From: Hydractinia symbiolongicarpus
Taxonomy: Eukaryota; Cnidaria; Hydrozoa; Anthoathecata; Hydractiniidae
Reading direction: 5' to 3'
Assembly (NCBI RefSeq): GCF_029227915.1
Contig: NC_079886.1
Coordinates: forward strand, 26,824,501 to 26,888,500
Length of the DNA: 64,000 nucleotides
The translations under genes were made by a program, and so were the position numbers. The notes under the pieces are model-generated. The model ran no database searches. It was not told the origin of the DNA and was given only the letters and a program-made list of their open reading frames with translations. Position 1 is the first letter of the stretch. Every line of letters begins with the position of its first letter. Positions 23,862-36,333 of the stretch are shown piece by piece.

Positions 23862-26800
23862 TATACATTCGACTATGCGGCCAAGCCCGGGATTTACGGG
23901 AAATCGCGGGTTTTCGTTTGCCGGCGATTAAACTCCTTTTATTTAGCGTCTCATCAAAAACGAAATCATTTTTGAAAACTACAAGTCTCATGCGTTTTAG
24001 TGGTGAAAAAATAATTTAAAGAATCGTTTGGGAAATGAGTTTACTCCCTGGGTACTTTCTTTGTATACTTTTCACTGTACGGGCCGAGTCCGTGATATAC
24101 GGAAAATCGCGAGATTTCGTTTGCCGGCGATTAAACTCCATTTATTCAGCGTCTCATCAAAAACGAAATCATTTTTGAAAACTACAAGTCTCATGCGTTT
24201 TGGTGGTGAAAAAATAATTTAAAGAATCGTTTGGGAAATGAGTTTACTCCCTGGGTACTTTCTTTGTATACTTTTCACTGTACGGGCCGAGTCCGTGATA
24301 TACGGAAAATCGCGAGATTTCGTTTGCCGGCGATTAAACTCCATTTATTCAGCGTCTCATCAAGAATGAAATCATTTTTGAAAACTACAAGTCTCATGCG
24401 TTTTAGTGGTGAAAAAATAATTTAAAGAATCGTTCGGGAAATGAGTTTACTCCCTGGGTACTTTCTTTGTAAACTTTTGACTATACGGGCCGAGTCCCGG
24501 ATTTACGGGAAATTGCGGGTTTTCGTTTGCCGGCGATTAAACTCCTTTTATTCAGCGTCTCATCAAAAATAAAATCGTTTTTGAAAACTACAAGTCTTAT
24601 GCGTTTTAGTGGTAAAAAATTAATTTAAAAAATCGTTCGGGAAATGAGTTTACTCCCAGTTTACTTTCTTTGTATACATTTGACTATACGGGTCAAGCCC
24701 GGGATTTACGGCAAATCGCGGGTTTTCGTTTGCCGGCGATTAAACTCCTTTTATTCAGCGTCTCATCAAAAATGAAATCATTTTTGAAAACTACAAGTCT
24801 CATGCGTTTTAGTGGTAAAAAATTAATTTAAAAAATCGTTCGGGAAATGAGCTTACTCCCAGTTTACTTTCTTTGTATACATTCGACTATACGGGTCAAG
24901 CCCGGAATTTACGGCAAATCGCAAGTTTTCGTTTGCCGGCGATTAAACTTCTTTTATACAGCGTCTCATCAAAAATGAAATAATTTTTGAAAACTACAAG
25001 TCTCATGCGTTTTAGTGGTGAAAAAATAATTTAAAGAATCCTTTGGGAAATGAGTTTACCCCCTGGGTACTTTCTTTGTATACTTTTCACTGTACGGGCC
25101 GAGTCCGTGATATACGGAAAATCGCGGGTTTTCGTTTGCCGGCGATTAAACTCCTTTTATTCAGCGTCTCATCAAAAACGAAATCATTTTTAAAAACTAC
25201 AAGTCTCATGCGTTTTAGTGGTGAAAAAATAATTTAAAGAATCGTTTGGGAAATGAGTTTACTCCCTGGGTACTTTCTTTGTATACTTTTCACTGTACGG
25301 GCCGAGTCCGTGATATACGGAAAATCGCGGGATTTCGTTTGCCGGCGATTAAACTCCTTTTATTCAGCGTCTCATCAAAAACGAAATCATTTTTGAAAAC
25401 TCCAAGTCTCATGCGTTTTAGTGGTGAAAAAATAATTTAAAGAATCGTTTAGGAAATGAGTTTACTCCCTGGGTACTTTCTTTGTATACTTTTTACTGTA
25501 CGGGCCGAGTCCGTGATATACGGAAAATCGCAGGATTTCGTTTGCCGGCGATTAAACTCCTTTTATTCAGCGTCTCATCAAGAATGAAATCATTTTTGAA
25601 AACTACAAGTCTCATGCGTTTTAGTGGTGAAAAATTAATTTAAAGAATCGTTTGGGAAGTGAGTTAACTCCCTGGGTATTTTCTTTGTATACTTTTGACT
25701 ATACGGGCTGAGTCCGGGATTTACGGGAAATTGCGGGTTTTCGTTTGCCGGCGATTAAACTCCTTTTATTCAGCGTCTCATCAAAAATGAAATCGTTTCT
25801 GAAAACTACATGTCTTATGTGTTTTAGTGGTAAAAAATTAATTTAAAAAATCGTTCGGGAAATGAGTTTACTCCCAGTTTACTTTCTTTGTATAGATTTG
25901 ACTATACGGGTCAAGCCCGGGATTTACGGCAAATCGCGGGTTTTCGTTTGCTGGCGATTAAACTCCGTTTATTCAGCGTCTCATCAAAAATGAAATCATT
26001 TTTGAAAACTACAAGTCTCATGTGTTTTAGTGGTGAAGAAATAATTTAAAAAATCGTTCGGGAAATGAGTTTACTGCCAGTTTACTTTCTTTGTATACAT
26101 TCGACTATACGGGTCAAGCCCGGGATTTACGGCAAATCGCGGGTTTTCGTTTGCCGGCGATTAAACTCCTTTTATACAGCGTCTCATCAAAAATGAAATC
26201 ATTTTTAAAAACTACAAGTCCAATGCGTTTTAGTGGTGAAAAAATAATTTAAAGAATCGTTTGGGAAATGAGTTTACTCCCTTTGTACTTTCTTTGTATA
26301 CTTTTCACTGTACGGGCCGAGTCCGTGATATACGGAAAAGCGCGGGATTTCGTTTGCCGGCGATTAAACTCCTTTTATTCAGCGTCTCATCAAAAATGAA
26401 ATCGTTTTTAAAAACTACAAGTCTCATGCGTTTTAGTGGTGAAAAAATAATTTAAAAAATCCTTTGGGAAATGAGTTTACTCCCTGGGTACTTTCTTTGT
26501 ATACTTTTCACTGTACGGACCGAGTCCGTGATATACGGAAAATCGCGGGATTTCGTTTGTCGGCGATTAAACTACTTTTATTCAGCGTCTCATCAAAAAT
26601 GAAATCATTTTTGAAAACTACAAGTCTCATGCGTTTTATTGGTGAAGAAATAATTCAAGAAATCGTTCGGCAAATGAGTTTACTCCCTGGATATTTTCTT
26701 TGTATACATTCGACTCTAAGGCCAAGCCCGGGATTTACGGGAAATCGCGGGTTTTCGTTTGCCGGCGATTAAACTCCTTTTATTCAGCGTCTCATCAAAA

Positions 26801-27809
26801 ACGAAATCATTTTTGAAAACTACAAGTCTCATGCGTTTTAGTGGTGAAAAAATAATTTAAAGAATCGTTCGGGAAATGAGTTTACTCCCCGGGTACTTTC
26901 TTTGTATACTTTTCACTGTACGGGCCGAGTCCGTGATATACGGAAAATCGCGGGATTTCGTTTGCCGGCGATTAAACTCCTTTTATTCAGCGTCTCATCA
27001 AGAATGAAATTATTTTTGAAAACTGCAAGTCTCATGCGTTTTAGTGGTGAAAAAATAATTTAAAGAATCGTTCGGGAAGTGAGTTTACTCCCTGGGTACT
27101 TTCTTTGTATACATTTGACTATACGGGTCAAGCTCGGGATTTACGGCAAATCGCGGGTTTTCGTTTGCCGGCGATTAAACTCCTTTTATTCAGCGTCTCA
27201 TCAAAAATGAAATTATATTTGAAAACTACAAGTCTCATGTGTTTTAGGGGTGAAGAAATAATTTAAAAAATCGTTCGGGAAATGAGTTTACTCCCAGTTT
27301 ACTTTCTTTGTATACATTTGACTATACGGGTCAAGCCCGGGATTTACGGCAAATCGCGGGTTTTCGTTTGCCGGCGATTAAACTCCTTTTATACAGCGTC
27401 TCATCAAAAATGAAATCATTTTTAAAAACTACAAGTTTCATGCGTTTTAGTGGTGAAAAAATAATTTAAAGAATCGTTTGGGAAATGAGTTTACTTCCTT
27501 TGTACTTTCTTTGTATACTTTTCACTGTACGGGCCGAGTCCGTGATATACGGAAAAGCGCGGGATTTCGTTTGCCGGCGATTAAACTCCTTTTATTCAGC
27601 GTCTCATCAAAAATGAAATCGTTTTTGAAAACTACAAGTCTCATGCGTTTTAGTGGTGAAAAAATAATTTAAAGAATCGTTTGGGAAATGAGTTTACTCC
27701 CTGGGTACTTTCTTTGTATACTTTTCACTGTACGGGCCGAGTCCGTGATATACGGAAAATCGCGGGATTTCGTTTGCCGGCGATTAAACTCCTTTTATTC
27801 AGCGTCTCA

Positions 27810-27831
27810 TCAAAAATGAAATCATTTTTGA
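27810..27831. repeat. 22-bp dyad in the AT-rich part of the monomer (representative copy)
   Basis: Arms tcaaaaatga and tcatttttga flank a central aa, giving perfect 10-bp complementary arms. The element sits at the same place in nearly every monomer. Three common versions exist: both arms as here, a left arm ending acga (B and many D copies), or a right arm beginning tcgttt (A copies). Each of the latter has one mismatch. The arms contain CAAAA/TTTTG, a pentamer described as frequent in plant satellites. A role in binding, breakage or hairpin formation is inference. Confidence 0.85.
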
Positions 27832-27883
27832 AAACTACAAGTCTCATGCGTTTTAGTGGTGAAGAAATAATTCAAAAAATCGT

Positions 27884-28085
27884 TCGGCAAATGAGTTTAC
27901 TCCCTGGGTATTTTCTTTGTATACATTCGACTATACGGCCAAGCCCGGGATTTACGGGAAATCGCGGGTTTTCGTTTGCCGGCGATTAAACTCCTTTTAT
28001 TCAGCGTCTCATCAAAAACGAAATCATTTTTGAAAACTACAAGTCTCATGCGTTTTAGTGGTGAAAAAATAATTTAAAGAATCGT
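27884..28085 (+). repeat. Reference monomer, class B (202 bp)
   Basis: Class B starts tcggcaaatgag, has gggtattttctttg and cattcgactatacggccaag, and is one base short because tacgggtcaag has become tacggccaag. This single missing base explains why many higher-order units here measure n x 203 minus 1: 1014, 1217, 1420 and 1623 bp. B copies usually continue into the aaaaacgaaatcat form of the dyad. Confidence 0.88.
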
Positions 28086-28629
28086 TCGGGAAATGAGTTT
28101 ACTCCCCGGGTACTTTCTTTGTATACTTTTCACTGTACGGGCCGCGTCCATGATATACGGAAAATCGCGGGATTTCGTTTGCCGGCGATTAAACTCCTTT
28201 TATTCAGCGTCTCATCAAGAATGAAATTATTTTTGAAAACTGTAAGTCTCATGCGTTTTAGTGGTGAAAAAATAATTTAAAGAATCGTTCGGGAAGTGAG
28301 TTTACTCCCTGGGTACTTTCTTTGTATACTTTTGACTATACGGGCCGAGTCCGGGATTTACGGGAAATTGCGGGTTTTCGTTTGCCGGCGATTAAACTCC
28401 TTTTATTCAGCGTCTCATCAAAAATGAAATCGTTTTTGAAAACTACAAGTCTTATGCGTTTTAGTGGTAAAAAACTAATTTAAGAAATCGTTCGGGAAAT
28501 GAGTTTACTCCCAGTTTACTTTCTTTGTATACATTCGACTATACGGGTCAAGCCCGGGATTTACGGCAAATCGCGGGTTTTCGTTTGCCGGCGATTAAAC
28601 TCCTTTTATTCAGCGTCTCATCAAAAATG

Positions 28630-30049
28630 AAATTATATTTGAAAACTACAAGTCTCATGTGTTTTAGGGGTGAAGAAATAATTTAAAAAATCGTTCGGGA
28701 AATGAGTTTACTCCCAGTTTACTTTCTTTGTATACATTTGACTATACGGGTCAAGCCCGGGATTTACGGCAAATCGCGGGTTTTCGTTTGCCGGCGATTA
28801 AACTCCTTTTATACAGCGTCTCATCAAAAATGAAATCATTTTTAAAAACTACAAGTTTCATGCGTTTTAGTGGTGAAAAAATAATTTAAAGAATCGTTTG
28901 GGAAATGAGTTTACTTCCTTTGTACTTTCTTTGTATACTTTTCACTGTACGGGCCGAGTCCGTGATATACGGAAAAGCGCGGGATTTCGTTTGCCGGCGA
29001 TTAAACTCCTTTTATTCAGCGTCTCATCAAAAATGAAATCGTTTTTGAAAACTACAAGTCTCATGCGTTTTAGTGGTGAAAAAATAATTTAAAGAATCGT
29101 TTGGGAAATGAGTTTACTCCCTGGGTACTTTCTTTGTATACTTTTCACTGTACGGGCCGAGTCCGTGATATACGGAAAATCGCGGGATTTCGTTTGCCGG
29201 CGATTAAACTCCTTTTATTCAGCGTCTCATCAAAAATGAAATCATTTTTGAAAACTACAAGTCTCATGCGTTTTAGTGGTGAAGAAATAATTCAAAAAAT
29301 CGTTCGGCAAATGAGTTTACTCCCTGGGTATTTTCTTTGTATACATTCGACTATATGGCCAAGCCCGGGATTTACGGGAAATCGCGGGTTTTCGTTTGCC
29401 GGCGATTAAACTCCTTTTATTCAGCGTCTCATCAAAAACGAAATCATTTTTGAAAACTACAAGTCTCATGCGTTTTAGTGGTGAAAAAATAATTTAAAGA
29501 ATCGTTCGGGAAATGAGTTTACTCCCCGGGTACTTTCTTTGTATACTTTTCACTGTACGGGCCGCGTCCATGATATACGGAAAATCGCGGGATTTCGTTT
29601 GCCGGCGATTAAACTCCTTTTATTCAGCGTCTCATCAAGAATGAAATTATTTTTGAAAACTGCAAGTCTCATGCGTTTTAGTGGTGAAAAAATAATTTAA
29701 AGAATCGTTCGGGAAGTGAGTTTACTCCCTGGCTACTTTCTTTGTATACTTTTGACTATACGGGCCGAGTCCGGGATTTACGGGAAATTGCGGGTTTTCG
29801 TTTGCCGGCGATTAAACTCCTTTTATTCAGCGTCTCATCAAAAATGAAATCGTTTTTGAAAACTACAAGTCTTATGCGTTTTAGTGGTAAAAAACTAATT
29901 TAAGAAATCGTTCGGGAAATGAGTTTACTCCCAGTTTACTTTCTTTGTATACATTCGACTATACGGGTCAAGCCCGGGATTTACGGCAAATCGCGGGTTT
30001 TCGTTTGCCGGTGATTAAACTCCTTTTATTCAGCGTCTCATCAAAAATG
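28630..30049 (+). repeat. 7-monomer unit (1420 bp), copy 2
   Basis: Repeats 27210-28629 with scattered private changes: ctatatggcc near 29352, actgcaag instead of actgtaag near 29659, and ggctacttt near 29733. It ends where aaattatatttg is replaced by aaatcgtttttg near 30050. The second 15.5-kb copy has no such pair. Confidence 0.85.
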
Positions 30050-33000
30050 AAATCGTTTTTGAAAACTACAAGTGTCATGCGTTTTAGTGGTGAAAAAATA
30101 ATTTAAAGAATCGTTCGGGAAGTGAGTTTACTCCCTGGGTACTTTCTTTGTATACTTTTGGCTATACGGGCCGAGTCCGGGATTTACGGGAAATTGCGGG
30201 TTTTCGTTTGCCGGCGATTAAACTCCTTTTATTCAGCGTCTCATCAAAAATGAAATCGTTTTTGAAAACTACAAGTCTTATGCGTTTTAGTGGTAAAAAA
30301 CTAATTTAAAAAATCGTTCGGGAAATGAGTTTACTCCCAGTTTACTTTCTTTGTATACATTCGACTATACGGGTCAAGCCCGGGATTTACGGCAAATCGC
30401 GGGTTTTCGTTTGCCGGCGATTAAACTCCTTTTATACAGCGTCTCATCAAAAATGAAATCATTTTTTGAAACTACAATTCTCATGCGTTTTAGTGGTGAA
30501 AGAATAATTTAAAGAATCGTTTGGGAAATGAGTTTACTCCCTTTGTACTTTCTTTGTATACTTTTCACTGTACGGGCCGAGTCCGTGATATACGGAAAAT
30601 CGCGGGATTTCGTTTGCCGGCGATTAAACTCCTTTTATTCAGCGTCTCATCAAAAATGAAATCGTTTTTGAAAACTACAAGTCTCATGCGTTTTAGTGGT
30701 GAAAAAATAATTTAAAGAATCGTTTGGGAAATGAGTTTACTCCCTGGGTACTTTCTTTGTATACTTTTCACTGTACGGGCCGAGTCCGTGATATACGGAA
30801 AATCGCGGGATTTCGTTTGCCGGCGATTAAACTCCTTTTATTCAGCGTCTCATCAAAAATGAAATCATTTTTGAAAACTACAAGTCTCATGCGTTTTAGT
30901 GGTGAAGAAATAATTCAAAAACTCGTTCGGCAAATGAGTTTACTCCCTGGGTATTTTCTTTGTATATATTCGACTATACGGCCAAGCCCGGGATTTACGG
31001 GAAATCGCGGGTTTTCGTTTGCCGGCGATTAAACTCCTTTTATTCAGCGTCTCATCAAAAACGAAATCATTTTTGAAAACTACAAGTCTCATGCGTTTTA
31101 GTGGTGAAAAAAAAAATTTAGAGAATCGTTCGGGAAATGAGTTTACTCCCCGGGTACTTTCTTTGTATACTTTTCACTGTACGGGCCGAGTACGGGATTT
31201 ACGGGAAATTGCGGGTTTTTGTTTGCCGGCGATTAAACTCCTTTTATTCAGCGTCTCATCAAAAATGAAATCGTTTTTGAAAACTACAAGTCTTATGCGT
31301 TTTAGTGGTAAAAAATTAATTTAAAAAATCGTTCGGGAAATGAGTTTACTCCCAGTTTACTTTCTTTGTATACATTCCACTATACGGGTCAAGCCCGGGA
31401 TTTACGGAAAATCAGGGGTTTTCGTTTGCCGGCGATTAAACTCCTTTTATTCAGCGTCTCATCAAAAATGAAGTCATTTTTGAAAACTACAAGTATCATG
31501 CGTTTTAGTGGTGAAAAAATAATTTAAAGAATCGTTCGGGAAATGAGTTTACTCCCTGGGTACTTTCTTTGTATACTTTTAACTATACGGGTTGAGTCCG
31601 GGATTTACGGGAAATTGCGGGTTTTCGTTTGCCGGCGATTAAACTCCTTTTATTCAGCGTCTCATCAAAAATGAAATCGTTTTTGAAAACTACAAGTCTC
31701 ATGCGTTTTAGTGGTGAAGAAATAATTTAAAAAATCGTTCGGGAAATGAGTTTACTCCCTGGGTATTTTCTTTTGTATACATTAGACTATCCGGCCAAGC
31801 CCGGGAATTTACGGCAAATCGCGGGTTTTTGTTTGCCGGCGATTAAACTCCTTTTATTCAGCGTCTCATCAAAATTGAAATCATTTTTGAAAACTACAAG
31901 TCTCATGCGTTTTAGTGGTGAAAAAATAATTTAAAGAATCGTTCGGGAAATGAGTTTACTCCCTGGGTACTTTCTTTGTATACTTTTGACTATACGGGCC
32001 GAGTACGGGATTTACGGGAAATTGCGGGTTTTCGTTTGCCGGCGATTAAACTCCTTTTATTCAGCGTCTCATCAAAAATGAAATCGTTTTTGAAAACTAC
32101 AAGTCTTATGCGTTTTAGTGGTAACAAATTAATTTAAAAAATCGTTCGGGAAATGAGTTTACTCCCAGTTTACTTTCTTTGTATACATTCCACTATACGG
32201 GTCAAGCCCGGGATTTACGGAAAATCGCGGGTTTTCGTTTACCGGCGATTAAACTCCTTTTATTCAGCGTCTCATCAAAAATGAAGTCATTTTTGAAAAC
32301 TACAAGTATCATGCGTTTTAGTGGTGAAAAAATAATTTAAAGAATCGTTCGGGAAATGAGTTTACTCCCTGGGTACTTTCTTTGTATACATTTGACTATA
32401 CGCGCCGAGTCCGGGATTTACGGGAAATTGTGGGTTTTCGTTTGCCGGCGATTAAACTCCTTTTATTCAGCGTCTCATCAAAAATGAAATCGTTTTTGAA
32501 AACTACAAGTCTTATGCGTTTTAGTGGTAAAAAATTAATTTAAAAAATCGTTCGGGAAATGAGTTTACTCCCAGTTTACTTTCTTTGTATACATTCGACT
32601 ATACGGGCCAAGCCCGGGATTTACGGCAAATCGCAAGTTTTCGTTTGCCGGCGATTAAACTCCTTTTATACAGCGTCTCATCAAAAATGAAATCGTTTTT
32701 GAAAACTACAAGTCTCATGCGTTTTAGTGGTGAAAAAATAATTTAAAGAATCGTTTGGGAAATGAGTTTACTCCCTGGGTACTTTCTTTGTATACTTTTC
32801 ACTGTACGGGCCGAGTCCGTGATATACGCAAAATCGCGGGTTTTCGTTTGCCGGCGATTAAACTCCTTTTATTCAGCGTCTCATCAAAAATGAAATCATT
32901 TTTGAAAACTACAAGTCTCATGCGTTTTAGTGGTGAAAAAATAATTTAAAGAATCGTTCGGGAAATGAGTTTACTCCCTGGGTACTTTCTTTGTATACTT

Positions 33001-35797
33001 TTGACTATACGGGCCGAGTCCGGGATTTACGGGAAATTGCGGGTTTTCGTTTGCCGGCGATTAAACTCCTTTTATTCAGCGTCTCATCAAAAATGAAATC
33101 ATTTTTAAAAACTACAAGTCTCATGCCTTTTAGTGGTGAAAAAATAATTTAATGAATCGTTCGGGAAATGAGTTTACTCCCTGGGTACTTTCTTTGTATA
33201 CTTTTGACTATACGGGCCGAGTCCGGGATTTACGGGAAATCGCGAGATTTCGTTTGCCGGCGATTAAACTCCTTTTATTCATCGTCTCATCAAAAATGAA
33301 ATCATTTTTGAAAACTACAAATCTCATGCGTTTTAGTGGTGAAAAAATAATTTAAAGAATCGTTTGGGAAATGAGTTTACTCCCTGGGTACTTTCCATGT
33401 ATACTTTTCACTGTACGGGCCGAGTCCGTGATATACGGAAAATCGCAGGTTTTCGTTTGCCGGCAATTAAACTCCTTTTATTCAGCGTCTCATCAAAAAT
33501 GAAATCATTTTTGAAAACTACAAGTCTCATGCGTTTTAGTGGTGAAAAAATAATTTAAAGAATCGTTCGGGAAATGAGTTTACTCCCTGGGTACTTTCTT
33601 TGTATACTTTTGACTATACGGGCCGAGTCCGGGATTTACGGGAAATTGCGAGTTTTCGTTTGCCGGCGATTAAACTCCTTTTATTCAGCGTCTCATCAAA
33701 AATGAAATCGTTTTTGAAAACTACAAGTCTTATACGTTTTAGTGGTAAAAATTTAATTTAAAAAATCGTTCGAGAAATAAGTTTACTCCCAGTTTACTTT
33801 CTTTGTATACATTTGACTATACGGGTCAAGCCCGGGATTTACGGCAAATCGCGGGTTTTCGTTTGCCGGCGATTAAACTCCTTTTATTCAGCGTCTCATC
33901 AAAAATGAAATCATTTTTGAAAACTACAAGTCTCGTGCGTTTTAGTGGTGAAGAAATAATTTAAAAAATCGTTTGGCAAATGAGTTTACTCAATGGGAAT
34001 TTTCTTTGTATACATTCGACTATACGGCCAAGCCCGGGATTTACGGGAAATCGCGGGTTTTCGTTTGCCGGCGATTAAACTCCTTTTATTCAGCGTCTCA
34101 TCAAAAACGAAATCATTTTTGAAAACTACAAGTCTCATGCGTTTTAGTGGTGAAAAAATAATTTAAAGAATCGTTTGGGAAATGAGTTTACTCCCTGGGT
34201 ACTTTCTTTGTATACTTTTCACTGTACGGGCCGAGTCCGTGATATACGGAAAATCGCAGGATTTCGTTTGCCGGCGATTAAACTCCTTTTATTCAGCGTC
34301 TCATCAAAAACGAAATCATTTTTGAAAACTACAAGTCTCATGCGTTTTAGTGGTGAAAAAATAATTTAAAGAATCGTTTGAGAAATGAGTTTACTCCCTG
34401 GGTACTTTCTTTGTATACTTTTCACTGTACGGGCCGAGTCCGTGATATACGGAAAATCGCAGGTTTTCGTTTGCCGGCGATTAAACTCCTTTTATTCAGC
34501 GTCTCATCAAGAATGAAATCATTTTTGAAAACTACAAGTCTCATGCGTTTTAGTGGTGAAAAAATAATTTAAAGAATCGTTTGAGAAATGAGTTTACTTC
34601 CTGGGTACTTTCTTTGTATACTTTTCACTGTACGGGCCGAGTCCGTGATATACGGAAAATCGCAGGTTTTCGTTTGCCGGCGATTAAACTCCTTTTATTC
34701 AGCGTCTCATCAAGAATGAAATCATTTTTGAAAACTAAAAGTCTCATGCGTTTTAGTGGTGAAAAAATAATTTAAAGAATCGTTTGGGAAATGAGTTTAC
34801 TCCCTGGGTACTTTCTTTGTATACTTTTCACTGTACGGGCCGAGTCCGTGATATACGGAAAATCGCGGGATTTCGTTTGCCGGCGATTAAACTCCTTTTA
34901 TTCAGCGTCTCATCAAAAACGAAATCATTTTTGAAAACTACAAGTCTCATGCGTTTTAGTGGTGAAAAAATAATTTAAAGAATCGTTTGAGAAATGAGTT
35001 TACTCCCTGGGTACTTTCTTTGTATACTTTTCACTGTACGGGCCGAGTCCGTGATATACGGAAAATCGCAGGTTTTCGTTTGCCGGCGATTAAACCCCTT
35101 TTATTCAGCGTCTCATCAAGAATGAAATCATTTTTGAAAACTAAAAGTCTCATGCGTTTTAGTGGTGAAAAAATAAATTAAAGAATCGTTCGGGAAATGA
35201 GTTTACTTCCTGGGTACTTTCTTTGTATACTTTTGACTATACGGGCCGAGTCCGGGATTTACGGGAAATTGCGGGTTTTCGTTTGCCGGCAATTAAACTC
35301 CTTTTATTCAGCGTCTCATCAAAAATAAAATCATTTTTGAAAACTACAAGTCTCATGCCTTTTAGTGGTGAAGAAATAATTCAAAAAATCGTTTGGCAAA
35401 TGAGTTTACTCCCTGGGAATTTTCTTTGTATACATTCGACTATGCGGCCAAGCCCGGGATTTACGGGAAATCGCGGGTTTTCGTTTGCCGGCGATTAAAC
35501 TCCTTTTATTTAGCGTCTCATCAAAAACGAAATCATTTTTGAAAACTACAAGTCTCATGCGTTTTAGTGGTGAAAAAATAATTTAAAGAATCGTTTGGGA
35601 AATGAGTTTACTCCCTGGGTACTTTCTTTGTATACTTTTCACTGTACGGGCCGAGTCCGTGATATACGGAAAATCGCGAGATTTCGTTTGCCGGCGATTA
35701 AACTCCATTTATTCAGCGTCTCATCAAAAACGAAATCATTTTTGAAAACTACAAGTCTCATGCGTTTTGGTGGTGAAAAAATAAATTAAAGAATCGT

Positions 35798-36130
35798 TTG
35801 GGAAATGAGTTTACTCCCTGGGTACTTTCTTTGTATACTTTTCACTGTACGGGCCGAGTCCGTGATATACGTAAAAATCGCGAGATTTCGTTTGCCGGCG
35901 ATTAACCTCCATTTATTCAGCGTCTCATCAAGAATGAAATCATTTTTGAAAACTACAAGTCTCATGCGTTTTCACTGTACGGGCCGAGTCCGTGATATAC
36001 GGAAAATCGCAGGTTTTCGTTTGCCGGCGATTAAACTCCTTTTATTCAGCGTCTCATCAAGAATGAAATCATTTTTGAAAACTAAAAGTCTCATGCGTTT
36101 TAGTGGTGAAAAAATAATTTAAAGAATCGT
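35798..36130 (+). repeat. Fused monomer pair with the 74-bp deletion, second occurrence
   Basis: It has the same join, cgttttcactgtac at about 35967-35980, and the same tacgtaaaaatcgcg insertion and taacctccatttattc changes as 22072-22404, at offset 13726. The deletion therefore happened before the 15.5-kb duplication and was carried along with it. Confidence 0.92.
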
Positions 36131-36333
36131 TTGGGAAATGAGTTTACTCCCTGGGTACTTTCTTTGTATACTTTTCACTGTACGGGCCGAGTCCGTGATA
36201 TACGGAAAATCGCGGGATTTCGTTTGCCGGCGATTAAACTCCTTTTATTCAGCGTCTCATCAAAAACGAAATCATTTTTGAAAACTACAAGTCTCATGCG
36301 TTTTAGTGGTGAAAAAATAATTTAAAGAATCGT
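36131..36333 (+). repeat. Reference monomer, class D (203 bp), dominant class from ~18 to 59 kb
   Basis: Class D is marked by tttgggaaatgag, cttttcactgtacgggccgag, tccgtgatatacggaaaatcg and often gggatttcg. The core holds short complementary arms acgg/ccgt around gccgagt. Sub-variants include tttgagaaatgag with catcaagaatg (called R here), ccctttgtac with gaaaagcgcggg, and gggaagtgag forms. All 195 codable bases in one frame are open, giving a 64-codon frame beginning with TTG, but this is not evidence of a gene. Confidence 0.9.

Larger units (their letters stand above)
27210..28629 (+). repeat. 7-monomer unit (1420 bp), copy 1
   Basis: Marks aaattatatttgaaaac with tgtgttttaggggtg, then aagtttcatgcg, then ttacttcctttgtac, then ccccgggtac and aagaatgaaattattt recur 1420 bp later. 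It includes one 202-bp B copy at 27884, giving 7 x 203 - 1. The matched interval extends slightly beyond one unit on both sides. Confidence 0.86.
15635..31187 (+). repeat. ~15.5-kb tandem block, copy 1 (77 monomer-lengths)
   Basis: It begins at an A-type copy with gagtacggg and gggtttttgtttg. The same start reappears at 31188, an offset of 15553. The left 2 kb is A/B'/C, the rest mainly D. Both copies share rare marks: ccatgtatac (19465/33394), tcaatgggaatttt (20062/33990), the 74-bp deletion (22245/35971), tgtaaactttt (24466/37382), tttaccccctggg (25057/37970) and catgtcttatg. The block ends with a D copy carrying a ten-adenine run near 31107. Confidence 0.88.

Noticed and set aside
36131-36333. 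Core hairpins (acgg/ccgt in D, cggg/cccg in C) as a conserved RNA structure
   Set aside because: The stems are only four base pairs and change between classes without clear compensation, so they are not convincing beyond chance in a GC-rich core.
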